From positions 1 to 64,000 of the forward strand of contig NZ_BMRX01000009.1 in assembly GCF_014648855.1 (NCBI RefSeq): 64,000 nucleotides of DNA. Direction: 5' to 3'. The stretch comes from Streptomyces parvulus (GTDB taxonomy: Bacteria > Actinomycetota > Actinomycetes > Streptomycetales > Streptomycetaceae). Position numbers and translations under genes: made by a program. This document shows, in pieces, positions 1-8,330 of the stretch. The notes beneath the pieces are model-generated. The model ran no database searches and had not been told where the DNA came from. It saw only the letters and a program-made list of their open reading frames with translations. Each line of letters opens with the position of its first letter. The stretch's first letter is position 1.

Positions 1-98
1 TCGGCCGGGTCCCAGCCCTCCTGGTCACCGGGCCCGTAGACCGGCTCGATGGGCAGTCCACTCTCCGTGGTCCGGGCACTGCCCGACTCGCGCGCCAT
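1..98 (-). CDS. Acyl-CoA mutase large subunit (methylmalonyl-CoA mutase type), N-terminus only
   Basis: The minus strand opens with ATG at 98 and runs off the window edge after 32 codons. The peptide contains IEPVYGP followed by an acidic Gly/Asp stretch. I recognise this as the leader of B12-dependent acyl-CoA mutase large subunits, just before the PYTRG segment of the substrate-binding barrel. A good ribosome site (GGGAGG, 9 bases upstream) supports the start. Such enzymes interconvert methylmalonyl-CoA and succinyl-CoA, or isobutyryl-CoA and butyryl-CoA. With so little sequence the exact substrate cannot be told. The family call rests on the motif only. Confidence 0.6.
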   Translation of the reverse strand, partial: MARESGSARTTESGLPIEPVYGPGDQEGWDPA

Positions 99-349
99 GG
101 TGTGTTGCCTCCCGCTGAGCACCTGTTCGAACCGATCGGACCACCCGTCACCTACCCGCCAGTACAGGCCGATCCTCCGACGGACTGTATCCGCGCGCGT
201 GCACCCGGTGGAGAGGCGCACCCTGGGACCTTGCTCACAGCCTGCATGCGGTCCCGGTCACAACGATGCCGTGCCGTTCGGGCCGCGTCATCCGCGGGGA
301 ACATCTCAGGGGACATCCGTGCGCAGCAGTGGGACGACGGGGGGCCGTG
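99..349. other. Divergent intergenic region, mutase / L,D-transpeptidase
   Basis: About 250 bases separate two divergent starts. I looked for a cobalamin riboswitch before the mutase and found no B12-box-like core. The L,D-transpeptidase side holds GGGAAC-like and GGGGAC elements near 297-317 that could be ECF-type -35 boxes, but no convincing -10 goes with them. Nothing else is supportable. Confidence 0.3.
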
Positions 350-1240
350 ATGAGCGGGGCGGGTATGGGGAACGCGGGCAGGGCGGTCGCCCTCGCCCTG
401 GGGGCCGCGCTGGTCGCGGCCGGCTGCACCGTGCAGGGCACGGGTCCGGACGGCAAGGGGCACTCGCCGGTGCGCGTCGACGTCACCGGCGACCCGCCGC
501 GGCGCACGCCTCACGAGGGCCGGCCGTCGAGCGGGCCGCCGGACGAGCCGGGGGCGCGGGGCCCTTCGCGCGAGCCGGGTTCCGGTTCCGGTCCGGAGCC
601 GATGCCGGCCCGGGTGCTGTGGACGCGCGGCGACTCCGGCCGCGACGTGCGCGAACTCCAGGCCCGGCTGCGCCAGGTCGAGTGGCTCGTCGACGGGCCC
701 ACCGGGACGTACGACGACCTGACCGAGCGCGCGGTGAGCGGCTTCCAGGGCAAGCGCGGGCTGCCGAGGACGGGCCGCACCGACACGGTGACCTGGCGGC
801 GGCTGCTGGACATGACGCGCGAGCCCGGCGAGTGGGACCTGTACCTGATGGGCGGGCAGCCGGCCGCCGAGCCCGACCCGCGCTGTCTGACCGGCCGGGC
901 CCTCTGCGTGAGCAAGTCGAGCCGGACGTTGCGCTGGATGGTGGACGGGCGGACCGTCTCGACGGTGTCCGTGCGCTTCGGCTCGCAGCGCACACCGACC
1001 CGCGAGGGCGTCTTCGAGGTGTACTGGAAGTCCCGCGAGCACTGGTCGACGCTGTACGACACGGCCATGCCCTACGCGCTCTTCTTCAGCGGCGGCCAGG
1101 CGGTGCACTACTCGTACGACTTCGCGGCCCGCGGCTACGCGGGTGCCTCCCACGGCTGCGTCAACGTGCGGGACGAGGCGGCGATGGCGGACCTGTTCGC
1201 GCAGGTGAGGAACGGCGACAAGGTCGTCGTCCACCGGTGA
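350..1240 (+). CDS. L,D-transpeptidase lipoprotein with peptidoglycan-binding domain
   Basis: This 296-residue envelope enzyme should make or edit 3-3 peptidoglycan cross-links. The N-terminus is a lipoprotein signal whose lipobox (ALVAAGC) places the lipidated Cys at residue 26. A Pro/Gly/Arg-rich linker follows, then a peptidoglycan-binding domain at about 80-145 (GDSGRDVRELQARL, then the AVSGFQ helix). The YkuD catalytic domain fills the C-terminal part, with the signature SHGCVNV and nucleophile Cys270. The ATG at 350 follows a G-rich stretch; a second ATG at 365 would give a shorter but working signal peptide. It stands alone and converges on a membrane protein gene, with a hairpin between them. 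Confidence 0.85.
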   Translation: MSGAGMGNAGRAVALALGAALVAAGCTVQGTGPDGKGHSPVRVDVTGDPPRRTPHEGRPSSGPPDEPGARGPSREPGSGSGPEPMPARVLWTRGDSGRDVRELQARLRQVEWLVDGPTGTYDDLTERAVSGFQGKRGLPRTGRTDTVTWRRLLDMTREPGEWDLYLMGGQPAAEPDPRCLTGRALCVSKSSRTLRWMVDGRTVSTVSVRFGSQRTPTREGVFEVYWKSREHWSTLYDTAMPYALFFSGGQAVHYSYDFAARGYAGASHGCVNVRDEAAMADLFAQVRNGDKVVVHR

Positions 1241-1269
1241 GGCGCGAGGGGCGGAGAGGAGTGGGATGG

Positions 1270-1308
1270 GGCGCGGGCGGGACCGGGGGAACGTGTCCCG
1301 CCCGCGCC
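1270..1308. terminator. Bidirectional hairpin terminator
   Basis: A perfect 14-base-pair GC-rich stem (arms 1270-1283 and 1295-1308) with an 11-base loop lies between two convergent genes, 30 bases after the transpeptidase stop. There is no long T tract, as is usual in Streptomyces. Confidence 0.7.
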
Positions 1309-1379
1309 AGGTGCACGAGCCGCAGGTACGGGGGGAACCCCGGCTCGGTGCGGAAGCCGATGACCAGTCGGCTCACTCA

Positions 1380-2579
1380 TTACTGCGCCCGGGTGGCCGA
1401 AAGTGTCACACCCCCCGCGCACACCGCCCGGGAATCCTCGAAACCGCAGGTCAGAGGGTGGAGAGCCGAGGAGGCCGAGGGAGCGGAGCGGGTGTGGGCG
1501 CCGCGGGTGTCGCGGGTGTACGGAGCCGGGCCGCGGTCGTCGTCGCCGTCCTTGCCGTCGTCACCGTCACCCTCACCGCCGTCGCCCCGCTTGCCGCCCT
1601 TGCCGCTTTTGCCGCCTTTGCCGCCTTTGCCGTCGCCGTCCTTCTTCCCGTCCTTGCCGTCCCGGCCGTCGCGGCTGTCGCGGCTGTCGCGGCTGTCCCG
1701 GCCGTTCCGGCCGTCGTCCCGCCGGAGTTCGGCGTCCCGGGACTTCTCGCCGGAGTGCCGGGAGTCGCGGCCGTCGGCTTCGACGACGGCGAGGAGGCCC
1801 TTGCAGAAGCGCCCGACGCGCGACGAGCCGCCGGCCACCTCCTTCAGGTCGCGCCGGTGGGCTCCGTCGGGCTGCTGGCCGGCCCGCACCTTGCGGCAGG
1901 CGGCGACGAGTGCGGAGCGCCGGCCGTCGGACCCGCCGGTTCCCCGGTCGTCCGCGTCCCCGCGCTCGGCGGTGCCGTCCGCGGCGGTGCCGTCGGCGTC
2001 CGGGGCTTCCGTACCGGGCGGGCCCGAGGGGGTGTTCCCGGGGGCCGCACCGCCCTGCGTGTCGTCCATCGGCGGGGGCGTCACGAGCGGGCGGTCGGGC
2101 GACTCCGCGGTCGAGGCGCTGGCGGCGGGTTCCGGTTGGGTGTGGTGGAACGGGGAGGGCAGCACTCCGGTTCCGGCGGCCACGGCCACCCCGCCGACCA
2201 TGCCGAGAGCCAGCGCGGCGACCAGCCCGAGCCGCAGCGGACCGGTCCTGCGGTTGCGCCCGGGTGTCTCGCGGCGCCGGGCGATGCGCACCAGAACGGT
2301 CTCGTGGGGGCGGTCCGCGCGGCCGGCCGCGAGGCTGCCGCGCGCCCCCGCGGAGAGGTCGGCGCGTTCGGCGCAGGCCTTGCGGAAGGCGGCCAACGCG
2401 GCTTCCTCACCCGGGAGTTCCTCGCCGTCCGGCGGGGGCGGCACGGAGAGCGCGCCCAGGGCCAGGGCGAGCCGTTCGGCGTGAGCGCGGGCCGGCGGGA
2501 GGACGGCGTCGGGCGACTCTCCGCGCAGCAGCAGCTCCGCCGTTTCGCGGTCCAGCCACTTGTCCTGCTCGTCGGCCAT
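1380..2579 (-). CDS. Single-pass membrane protein coupled to an ECF sigma factor, collagen-like tail
   Basis: A 399-residue protein with about 115 cytoplasmic residues, one membrane helix (about 116-138) and a long extracellular part. The N-terminal region looks like the partner proteins found beside Streptomyces sigma factors, but it lacks the HxxxCxxC zinc motif of classic anti-sigma factors. The outer half contains an RDS/RDG triplet run that turns into Gly-Lys-Gly and Gly-Asp repeats with glycine at nearly every third place. It then ends in a Cys-containing segment. The ATG overlaps the sigma stop (TGATG), with AAGGA six bases before it; a GTG three bases earlier is possible. It probably regulates, or senses for, the upstream sigma factor, but that is inferred from position alone. 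Confidence 0.75.
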   Translation of the reverse strand: MADEQDKWLDRETAELLLRGESPDAVLPPARAHAERLALALGALSVPPPPDGEELPGEEAALAAFRKACAERADLSAGARGSLAAGRADRPHETVLVRIARRRETPGRNRRTGPLRLGLVAALALGMVGGVAVAAGTGVLPSPFHHTQPEPAASASTAESPDRPLVTPPPMDDTQGGAAPGNTPSGPPGTEAPDADGTAADGTAERGDADDRGTGGSDGRRSALVAACRKVRAGQQPDGAHRRDLKEVAGGSSRVGRFCKGLLAVVEADGRDSRHSGEKSRDAELRRDDGRNGRDSRDSRDSRDGRDGKDGKKDGDGKGGKGGKSGKGGKRGDGGEGDGDDGKDGDDDRGPAPYTRDTRGAHTRSAPSASSALHPLTCGFEDSRAVCAGGVTLSATRAQ

Positions 2580-3241
2580 CACATGTCCTTCTGCGTCCGC
2601 GCACGCGTATGCGTCACACTCGCGGACGTCACCGCAGGACCGCGCGGTTCTCGCTGCGGCGGCAGGGCGTCGAGCCCGCGGCCGGATTCCGGATCGCAGG
2701 CGAGCAGTTCTGCCAGCCGCTTCAGGCCGCGGTGCGCGGCGGTGCGGACGGCCCCGGGCCGCTTGCCCAGCGTCTCGGCGGCGCTCTTGGCGTCGAGGCC
2801 GACCACCACGCGCAGGACGACGGCCTCGGCCTGGTCCTGGGGCAGCCGGGCGATGAGCGAGAGGGTGCTGTCGGTGGCCAGGGCCTCCATGGCCTCGCCC
2901 GCGGTGTCGGACTCGGCGGGCCTGCCGGTCAGCTCCGTCTCGTCGCCGCCGACGGCGGGCCGGCGGCCGCGCATCCGGATGTGGTCCAGCGCGCGGTTGC
3001 GGGCGATCCGGGCCGCCCAGCCGCGGAACCGGTCGGCGTCCCCGTCGAACCGCTCCAGGTCGCGCGCGATCTGCAGCCAGGCCTCGGACGCGACGTCCTC
3101 GGCGTCGTGATCGCCGACGAGCGTGCGGACGTACCCCAGCAGCCGCGGATGCACGGCGCGGTACACAGTCCGGAACGCGTGCTCGTCCCCGTCCTGTGCC
3201 GCGTGCAGCGCGGCGGTCAGCTCCGCGTCGTCCCCCAGCAC
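2579..3241 (-). CDS. ECF-type RNA polymerase sigma factor
   Basis: A 220-residue sigma-70 family factor. Region 2 (about residues 15-80) shows the typical order: AFRTVYRAVHPRLLGYVRTLVGD, split here as the core helix, then DAEDVASEAW and RFRGWAARIARNRALDHIR. Region 4 (about 125-180) has RLPQDQAEAVVLRVVVGL followed by a helix-turn-helix containing KSAAETLGKRPGAVRTAAHRGL. The last 40 residues are a basic, disordered tail. It starts with GTG at 3241. Its stop overlaps the next start, so the membrane partner is probably made in fixed ratio with it. The ECF subgroup cannot be assigned by eye. Confidence 0.88.
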   Translation of the reverse strand: MLGDDAELTAALHAAQDGDEHAFRTVYRAVHPRLLGYVRTLVGDHDAEDVASEAWLQIARDLERFDGDADRFRGWAARIARNRALDHIRMRGRRPAVGGDETELTGRPAESDTAGEAMEALATDSTLSLIARLPQDQAEAVVLRVVVGLDAKSAAETLGKRPGAVRTAAHRGLKRLAELLACDPESGRGLDALPPQREPRGPAVTSASVTHTRARTQKDM

Positions 3242-3548
3242 AGAACGCGCCTCTCTTTGCGCCTCACGGATGGTTGCGGTGGTCTACCGCCACGCGAGCG
3301 GGATGCAGGCACTCGCTGGTCGGCGCGAATGGCACGTTACGTCTTGAAACCGCCAGTCGTCCATGTCCTGATCGCATTGCCGTACAAGATGCAACTAACC
3401 CGTGACGCGGTGAGGTGTGACAGAAAACGCACTCCCGGCGCTGAAGGGAGTACGGGCCGCCGCGCGGCCCGTGCCGCGCGACGGCCGGGGCCTCTCCTGT
3501 GGGGGGTGGCGGCCCCGGCCGTTGCCATGGCGGCCAGGGCCGACGGCC
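3242..3548. other. Intergenic region upstream of the sigma factor, with a hairpin
   Basis: This 307-base gap should hold the sigma promoter, but no clear -35/-10 pair stands out. A 12-base-pair stem (3481-3492 with 3511-3522, loop of 18) is a likely terminator for the minus-strand gene ending at 3549. A shorter GC hairpin lies just beside it. Confidence 0.45.
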
Positions 3549-3956
3549 TCAGCGGGCCGCCGTCGCATCCCGGCACAGGAGCCGCAGCGAGCCGTGTCCG
3601 CCGAAGCAGCGGCGGGCCTCGTCGACGGGGTCCCACAGCCGTCCGTCGGGGGTGCGGATCCAGTGGTCGCCGCCGGTCGCCCACCACTCCCCGCCGGTCT
3701 CCCGCGCGATCACCTCGCCGGCGTAGGCCCCGAGGCCGCGCAGCGCCGTCTCCACCGCGGCGTACGGCGCGCCCTCGCGGCGGATGCCGTCGATCACGCG
3801 GTCCACGCGCCACAGACTCTGCGCCGAGTAGTCGAGGCGCAGCCGGGCGCCCTCGCGCATGGTGGCCACCGCGTCCGCGGCCCACCGCACCGGCTTGGCG
3901 GCGGCCTGCGGCCGGTTCTCCTGCTGGGTCGTCAATCCGCTGGTCACAGTCGTCAC
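3549..3956 (-). CDS. Conserved hypothetical protein, about 135 residues
   Basis: Not recognised. The proposed GTG at 3956 opens a soluble protein without signal peptide or membrane helix. It has an N-terminal Gln-rich patch, a central helical region with a Leu-Arg-Leu-Asp-Tyr-Ser segment, and a Trp-rich, beta-like C-terminal half (GGEWWATGGDHWIRTPDGRL, then WDPVDEARRCFGG). The Trp/His/Asp pattern looks like a small binding fold, but I cannot name a family. No strong ribosome site precedes the GTG, so the start may lie elsewhere. Codon use is like its neighbours. It lies in a run of small unknown genes on the same strand. Confidence 0.6.
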   Translation of the reverse strand: MTTVTSGLTTQQENRPQAAAKPVRWAADAVATMREGARLRLDYSAQSLWRVDRVIDGIRREGAPYAAVETALRGLGAYAGEVIARETGGEWWATGGDHWIRTPDGRLWDPVDEARRCFGGHGSLRLLCRDATAAR

Positions 3957-4082
3957 ATGGGCTAGAGCGCCGTCCGGCGGAGTTTCGTCACAGGCTCGCG
4001 GCGGCCGTTCCCCAACCGGCGCAGGACCGCCCCACCTCCGCCACGTCCGGCGCACCGCCGCCGCGCGTTCCCCGCACGACCG

Positions 4083-4646
4083 TCACAGGCGGGCGTCGTG
4101 GCCCCGGGCCCGGCGGGAGACGACCGCGCGCAGGACGCGACGGCCCTCGGTGGAGGCCTCCAGGGCGGGGCGCACCCCGGCCGGGCCGTGCGCGGCGAGG
4201 AGTTCCAGGACCGCGGTCTGGCGGCGCAGTTCGCCCGCGACGAGGGGGGCGGGCCCGGCCGGGTCCGCCGCCGGGTCCAGCAGCCGGTGGACGCGGAGCG
4301 CGGCGGCGGAGCACGCGTCGGCCCAGGCACGCAGCGCCGGGACGGAGCGGTCGTCCGGGGCGCCGGAGAGCATCCCGCGGACCAGGAGCACCGCCTCGTC
4401 GTCGCCGTCCGTTCCCCCCGGTCCCCCGAGTCCCGCGACTTCGGCCCGCACCCGCGCCAACTCCTCGGCCCAGTCGGGACCGGAGGTGTCGGCGGTGTCG
4501 GCGGTGTCGACGGCGAGGGCCGCCCACAGTGGTCTGAGGACGTCGTCGCCGCCGTCGAGCAGCGGCAGACAGCGATCCAAACAAGCCAGTCCACTCGCGG
4601 CCAGTCCGCGCGCGTCGGCCCGCGCGACCAGTTCCACCAGGCTCAT
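4083..4646 (-). CDS. Conserved hypothetical protein, helical, 187 residues
   Basis: An Ala/Leu-rich, largely helical soluble protein starting at ATG 4646 (MSLVELVARADARGL). It carries a short Thr-Ala-Asp repeat near residue 48, probable low-complexity drift, and an acidic glycine-rich loop near 80. There are no Cys clusters, membrane segments or catalytic motifs that I recognise. The reading frame has strong Streptomyces codon bias over its full length and a ribosome site (GGGAGGCAACCG) before the ATG. The two flanking genes are also unknown and face the same way. The function cannot be assigned. Confidence 0.65.
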   Translation of the reverse strand: MSLVELVARADARGLAASGLACLDRCLPLLDGGDDVLRPLWAALAVDTADTADTSGPDWAEELARVRAEVAGLGGPGGTDGDDEAVLLVRGMLSGAPDDRSVPALRAWADACSAAALRVHRLLDPAADPAGPAPLVAGELRRQTAVLELLAAHGPAGVRPALEASTEGRRVLRAVVSRRARGHDARL

Positions 4647-4733
4647 CGGTTGCCTCCCTGTTACCGCCGATTCGCCCCGCTCACCACCACGGAGCCCGCA
4701 CTGCCCCTTACAGCGTGCGACGGTCCGGGAGTG

Positions 4734-5270
4734 TCACAGCGGCACGACGCCCAGCCGGTCGAGGAACCGGAAGAAGAGCTTTTCGGCCACCGGACCGGCG
4801 TCGTCTCCCCCGGCGTCCGGACCGGCGGCCGGGTCCGCCGCCAGCACCTCGGCCAGCTCGGCGGCGCTCGCGGTGCGCCCGGCCTCGGCGGCCCAGGCGA
4901 CGGCGCGTTCGGCGGCGTCGCGGGGCTCCAGGAAGTAGTCCTCCAGCGTGAGCCCGTCCCGTTCGGCGCCGAGGTACCCGGCCATCGCGGACCGGGCCAG
5001 GCAGGTCGTCCACGCCCCGCTGCCGGGCGCCGCCGCCTCCACCACCACGCAGTCGCTGTCCATGACGTACCCGAACAGGGCGGGCGCGCCGCTCTGGCCG
5101 GCCAGGTCGTTCATGTTCCCGACGTCCCCGTCGCCGCCCGGGAACTCCCACACCTGCCAGCCGTCCGGCGCGGACTGGCGCAGGGTCATGTCCGCGGCGG
5201 CCGCCAGCGCGTCCATCTCGGCGAGCGGCCGCTCGCCGCGGCCCACGACGAAATACCCCCAGTACCCCAT
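4734..5270 (-). CDS. Conserved hypothetical protein, 178 residues
   Basis: A soluble protein beginning MGYWGYFVVGRGERPL, a start I have seen in streptomycete proteins of unknown function. The first 115 residues look like an alpha/beta domain with the core FGYVMDSDCVVVEAA. The C-terminal 60 residues are Ala/Asp-rich and end with a helix, VAEKLFFRFLDRLGV. It has no signal peptide, membrane helix or known catalytic motif. The ATG at 5270 is the first in frame and follows a G-rich stretch. It reads in the same direction as the two unknown genes downstream and may be co-transcribed, though the gaps are 87-126 bases. Confidence 0.65.
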   Translation of the reverse strand: MGYWGYFVVGRGERPLAEMDALAAAADMTLRQSAPDGWQVWEFPGGDGDVGNMNDLAGQSGAPALFGYVMDSDCVVVEAAAPGSGAWTTCLARSAMAGYLGAERDGLTLEDYFLEPRDAAERAVAWAAEAGRTASAAELAEVLAADPAAGPDAGGDDAGPVAEKLFFRFLDRLGVVPL

Positions 5271-5365
5271 GTCCCGGTCCCCCCGGCGTGTCGGTTCGGC
5301 TGCCCAAAGACCACCACAGCCGTACGCCGGTTCGCAGCCGGACGGGACAATCTCGTACCGCCCGG

Positions 5366-6982
5366 TCAGTCGAGCCGGTCCGCCAGCGACTTGAACTGGG
5401 CCCAGGACAGTTCGGGTTCACCGGCGTCCCAGAGCTTCTGCACCGTCGCCGCCAGCGGCAGCCGGATGCCCTCGGCGACCTGCGCCTGGGTCTGCGCGCT
5501 CGGGATGTCGCCCCAGACCGCGAAGCTGCCGCCGAGTATCTGGTCGTCGTACTCGGCGTCGACGGGCGTGGTGCCGCGGATGACCCGCGGGGTCCACTGC
5601 TCGTAGATGCGCTCGCCGGTCGGGTAGACGAAGGTCTGCGGCTCGCCGAGCACGTAGTAGAGGAACTCGTCGTTGTAGTTGAGGACCTGGCGTCCCTCGG
5701 CGAGGTACTCGGTGGGCGGGCGGGCGCCGATCTCCTTGCCGGTCCAGTAGGCGACCTTGATGTCCTTGGACGGCTCGACGGAGGTGTCCTTGAAGAAGCC
5801 GTCGTTCCAGGCGCGCGGGACGCGGTCGTGGGCCTGCACGGTCTTGGCGCGGTCGTTCAGCCACTGGGTGGTGAGGTCGGCGACGGTGCCGCCGGAGCCG
5901 TAGGCCTTGCGGGCGGCGGCCGCCAGGTCCGGGTAGGACGCCTCGGGGTCGGGCACCACGAGCGCCTGGTACTCGTCGGCGCCCAGGTGGAACTGCGACC
6001 CGGGGAAGAGGTCGGCGTACTCGTCGAGCAGGTCGTCGACGATGTCGGCGGCCTCCGGCTTGGAGATGTCGATCGCGCCGCGCGTCGGGGTGCCCTGCGC
6101 GTTGCGCAGCTGGAGGTCCGGGTGGGCGGCGATCACGGCGCCGAGGTGTCCGGGCGAGTCGATCTCGGGGACGACGGTGATGTGGCGCGAGGCGGCGAGA
6201 TCGATGATCTCCTTCATCTCGGCCTTGCTGAGGTGGTCGTCCGAGACGATCTCGGGGTGCGAGTCGGACTCGATGCGGAAGGCCTGGTCGTCCGAGAAGT
6301 GCAGGCCCAGCTCGTTGAACTTGAGGTCGCCCAGCTCGCGTATCCGGTCCTTGATCCAGTCGGCGTCGTAGTGCTTGCGCGCGATGTCCAGCGAGAACCC
6401 GCGCTTCGGCTTGGCCGGCGCGTCCTTCACCACGCCCTCCGGCGCGGTGCCGCCGCCGTCCACGGCCTGCTTCAGGGTGCGGGTCCCGTAGTAGACGCCG
6501 GCCTCGGCGGGCCCGGTGACGGTGACGCGCCCGTCGCGCACGGTCATGGTGTACGACTCCGGGTTCGCGCCCTTGTCGGCCTGTACGTCGAGCAGCACGT
6601 CCCCCGCGCGCTCGTCGTCCTTCTCCCCCGCGTACGTCATCCCGAGGTCGCCGGCGATCTGCTTGCCCTCGTCGGCGAGGGAGGCGTCCGCGACGACGAC
6701 GCGGTGGTCCTTCTCCGGCTGCCAGCCGGGTCCGCGGGCCGCGGTGTGCTCGCGTACGGCGGGTATGGTGCGCGGTTCCGCCGACAGCGGGTAGGACCGG
6801 CTCGGGCTGGGCGCGGCCGCCTCCGCGGAGGAGGGGGCGGCCCGGCTCGCGGGTGCGCCGTCACCGTCACCGTCGGTGGCCCACAGGCCGACTCCCACGC
6901 CGAGCGAGGCGACCACCGCACCGGCGATGACGGCCCGCTGCCTCACCTTGTTCGCCGGCGTCCGGCGTCCGTGCTCGCTCAC
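5366..6982 (-). CDS. Secreted or membrane-anchored GH20 beta-N-acetylhexosaminidase
   Basis: This 538-residue glycoside hydrolase family 20 enzyme should release N-acetylglucosamine from chitin or peptidoglycan fragments outside the cell. The N-terminus has a basic stretch and a hydrophobic helix (about 16-36) without a clear cleavage site, so it may stay anchored. A GH20b alpha/beta domain spans about 65-190. The TIM barrel follows, with GFSLDIARK, the VVPEIDSPGHLGA strand, and the catalytic pair Asp336-Glu337 in HLGADEY. In this family the substrate's acetamido group assists the Glu acid/base. The length is normal. It is divergent from the UraD-like gene and stands alone. Confidence 0.92.
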   Translation of the reverse strand: MSEHGRRTPANKVRQRAVIAGAVVASLGVGVGLWATDGDGDGAPASRAAPSSAEAAAPSPSRSYPLSAEPRTIPAVREHTAARGPGWQPEKDHRVVVADASLADEGKQIAGDLGMTYAGEKDDERAGDVLLDVQADKGANPESYTMTVRDGRVTVTGPAEAGVYYGTRTLKQAVDGGGTAPEGVVKDAPAKPKRGFSLDIARKHYDADWIKDRIRELGDLKFNELGLHFSDDQAFRIESDSHPEIVSDDHLSKAEMKEIIDLAASRHITVVPEIDSPGHLGAVIAAHPDLQLRNAQGTPTRGAIDISKPEAADIVDDLLDEYADLFPGSQFHLGADEYQALVVPDPEASYPDLAAAARKAYGSGGTVADLTTQWLNDRAKTVQAHDRVPRAWNDGFFKDTSVEPSKDIKVAYWTGKEIGARPPTEYLAEGRQVLNYNDEFLYYVLGEPQTFVYPTGERIYEQWTPRVIRGTTPVDAEYDDQILGGSFAVWGDIPSAQTQAQVAEGIRLPLAATVQKLWDAGEPELSWAQFKSLADRLD

Positions 6983-7163
6983 AGCGCCAACCTAAGGGCG
7001 CCGCTGCCGCAATGCGTCCACCACATGTTCTGAAACTCTCCCGTTCGGGTGAAATTCGGGCATCGGTCGGACACGTCATGCCGTCACTCGATAACGTGAC
7101 GCCACATCCTTCGCACCATCCCCTGCCGACACGCACGTGACGCCCACGAGGACCACGCTTCCT

Positions 7164-7763
7164 GTGCACCGCCTCCCAGATCTCTCCGGCCGAGTGGCCA
7201 TACCGGTACCGGTGCAAACACGCGCCACTCCGGCAACGCCCTCCACCCTGGAGCACTTCAACGCGGCCCCCGCGGACGAGGCCGTCCGCACCCTCCTGGC
7301 CTGCCTGCGAAGCCGCGACTGGGCCCTGCGCCTGTCGGCCCACCGGCCGTATCCCGACCTCCCCGCCCTGCTCGCGGCGGCCGACGAGGCGGCGTACGAC
7401 CTGACACCGGCCGCCCTGACCGAGGCCCTGTCGGCCGAGGCGCTCCCCGCCCTCCCGCCGGACACCTACGCCGCGGCCCACACGGCCCTGAGCGCGGCCC
7501 ACGCGGCCTACGAGTCCCGCTTCGGACACGTGTTCGTCATCTGCCTGGACGGCTTGAACCCCGACGAGTCACTGGACCAGGTACTGGCAGCCATCCGGTC
7601 ACGATTGGCGAACGATCCGGACGAGGAACGCCTGGTGGCAGCGGAGGAACTCCGCCGCCTGGCAGGAGCGCGGCTGAGCAGCGCCCTCCAGGGGCGCGGG
7701 GAACGGCGCGACCGGCCACAGACCACGCGCACCCGGCAAAGCACCCAAACCCCCACCCCCTGA
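7164..7763 (+). CDS. uraD: OHCU decarboxylase (UraD) family protein
   Basis: Resembles 2-oxo-4-hydroxy-4-carboxy-5-ureidoimidazoline decarboxylase, which makes S-allantoin in urate breakdown. Supporting features are the FN..P start of the fold (LEHFNAAP), a helical core, and the C-terminal YESRFGHVFVIC segment, which matches the family's RFG.PF.IC strand. The catalytic HP motif appears as AHRPYP, so activity is uncertain. No other urate genes are nearby, which suggests a paralogue of the main pathway gene. The GTG at 7164 has GAGGA 11 bases upstream; a GTG at 7137 is also in frame but lacks a ribosome site. The last 25 residues are encoded by a dispersed repeat and look like an add-on tail. 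Confidence 0.75.
   Translation: MHRLPDLSGRVAIPVPVQTRATPATPSTLEHFNAAPADEAVRTLLACLRSRDWALRLSAHRPYPDLPALLAAADEAAYDLTPAALTEALSAEALPALPPDTYAAAHTALSAAHAAYESRFGHVFVICLDGLNPDESLDQVLAAIRSRLANDPDEERLVAAEELRRLAGARLSSALQGRGERRDRPQTTRTRQSTQTPTP
7690..7725 (+). repeat. Streptomyces dispersed intergenic repeat, copy inside the uraD 3' end
   Basis: The stretch beginning AGGGGCGCGGGGAAC matches, with few changes, the reverse complement of 26721-26756. I know this sequence as a widely scattered Streptomyces intergenic element. Here it is translated as the basic tail of the UraD-like protein. Confidence 0.6.
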
Positions 7764-7944
7764 GCCGCCGCGCCCCCCGTCCGCTGCTCCTTTGAGTGCA
7801 ACTTTGATCACACCGGCAGGCCCCCCGTAAGCGCCGCAGGCAACCGTCGCTACCATGCTGGGGGCCGGTGGACCGTACCCGGCCGGGCCCGACCGACAAG
7901 GAAAGCCGGCGCGGCCCCAATCCCCGCTCCCGGAGGAAATTTCC

Positions 7945-8325
7945 GTGCCGGCTGGAACGCTGTACCGCGGCCGGGAAGGAATGTGGTCCTGGGTGGCTCA
8001 TCGAGTCACCGGCGTCCTCATTTTCTTCTTCCTGTTCGTTCACGTGCTGGACACCGCTCTCGTGCGGGTGTCCCCCGAGGCCTACGACACCGTCGTGGCC
8101 ACGTACAAGACGCCGATCGTCGCGCTGCTGGAGTACGGCCTCGTCGCCGCCATCCTCTTCCACGCGCTCAACGGCCTGCGCGTCATCGCCGTCGACTTCT
8201 GGGTCAAGGGCGCCCGCTACCAGAAGCAGATGCTCTGGACCGTCGTCGCCCTGTGGGTCGTGCTGATGATCGGGGCGATCTACCCCGTCCTCGGCCACGC
8301 CGCTCGTGAACTGTTCGGGAGCTGA
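7945..8325 (+). CDS. sdhC: Succinate dehydrogenase cytochrome b556 subunit
   Basis: First gene of the sdhCDAB operon: a 126-residue membrane subunit that, with SdhD, anchors the dehydrogenase and hands electrons to menaquinone. The N-terminus reads GTLYRGREGMWSWVAHRVTG, the family's quinone-site region. Three membrane helices follow at about 30-50, 66-88 and 97-118. His residues in the first helix (FVHVLD) and second (LFHALNG) are candidate heme ligands. The GTG at 7945 has an excellent site (GGAGGA, 7 bases upstream). The earlier in-frame ATG at 7855 lacks one and would add a Pro-rich leader unlike the family. Confidence 0.92.
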   Translation: MPAGTLYRGREGMWSWVAHRVTGVLIFFFLFVHVLDTALVRVSPEAYDTVVATYKTPIVALLEYGLVAAILFHALNGLRVIAVDFWVKGARYQKQMLWTVVALWVVLMIGAIYPVLGHAARELFGS

Positions 8326-8330
8326 CGCCA

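Noticed and set aside
99..349. Cobalamin riboswitch before the B12-dependent mutase
   Set aside because: No B12-box-like core was found on the minus strand of this spacer.
1403..4537. A plus-strand open frame of over 1000 codons across the sigma and unknown genes
   Set aside because: It is Arg/Pro/Gly-rich with no domains and runs opposite genes with clear families. High-GC DNA leaves such frames open by chance.
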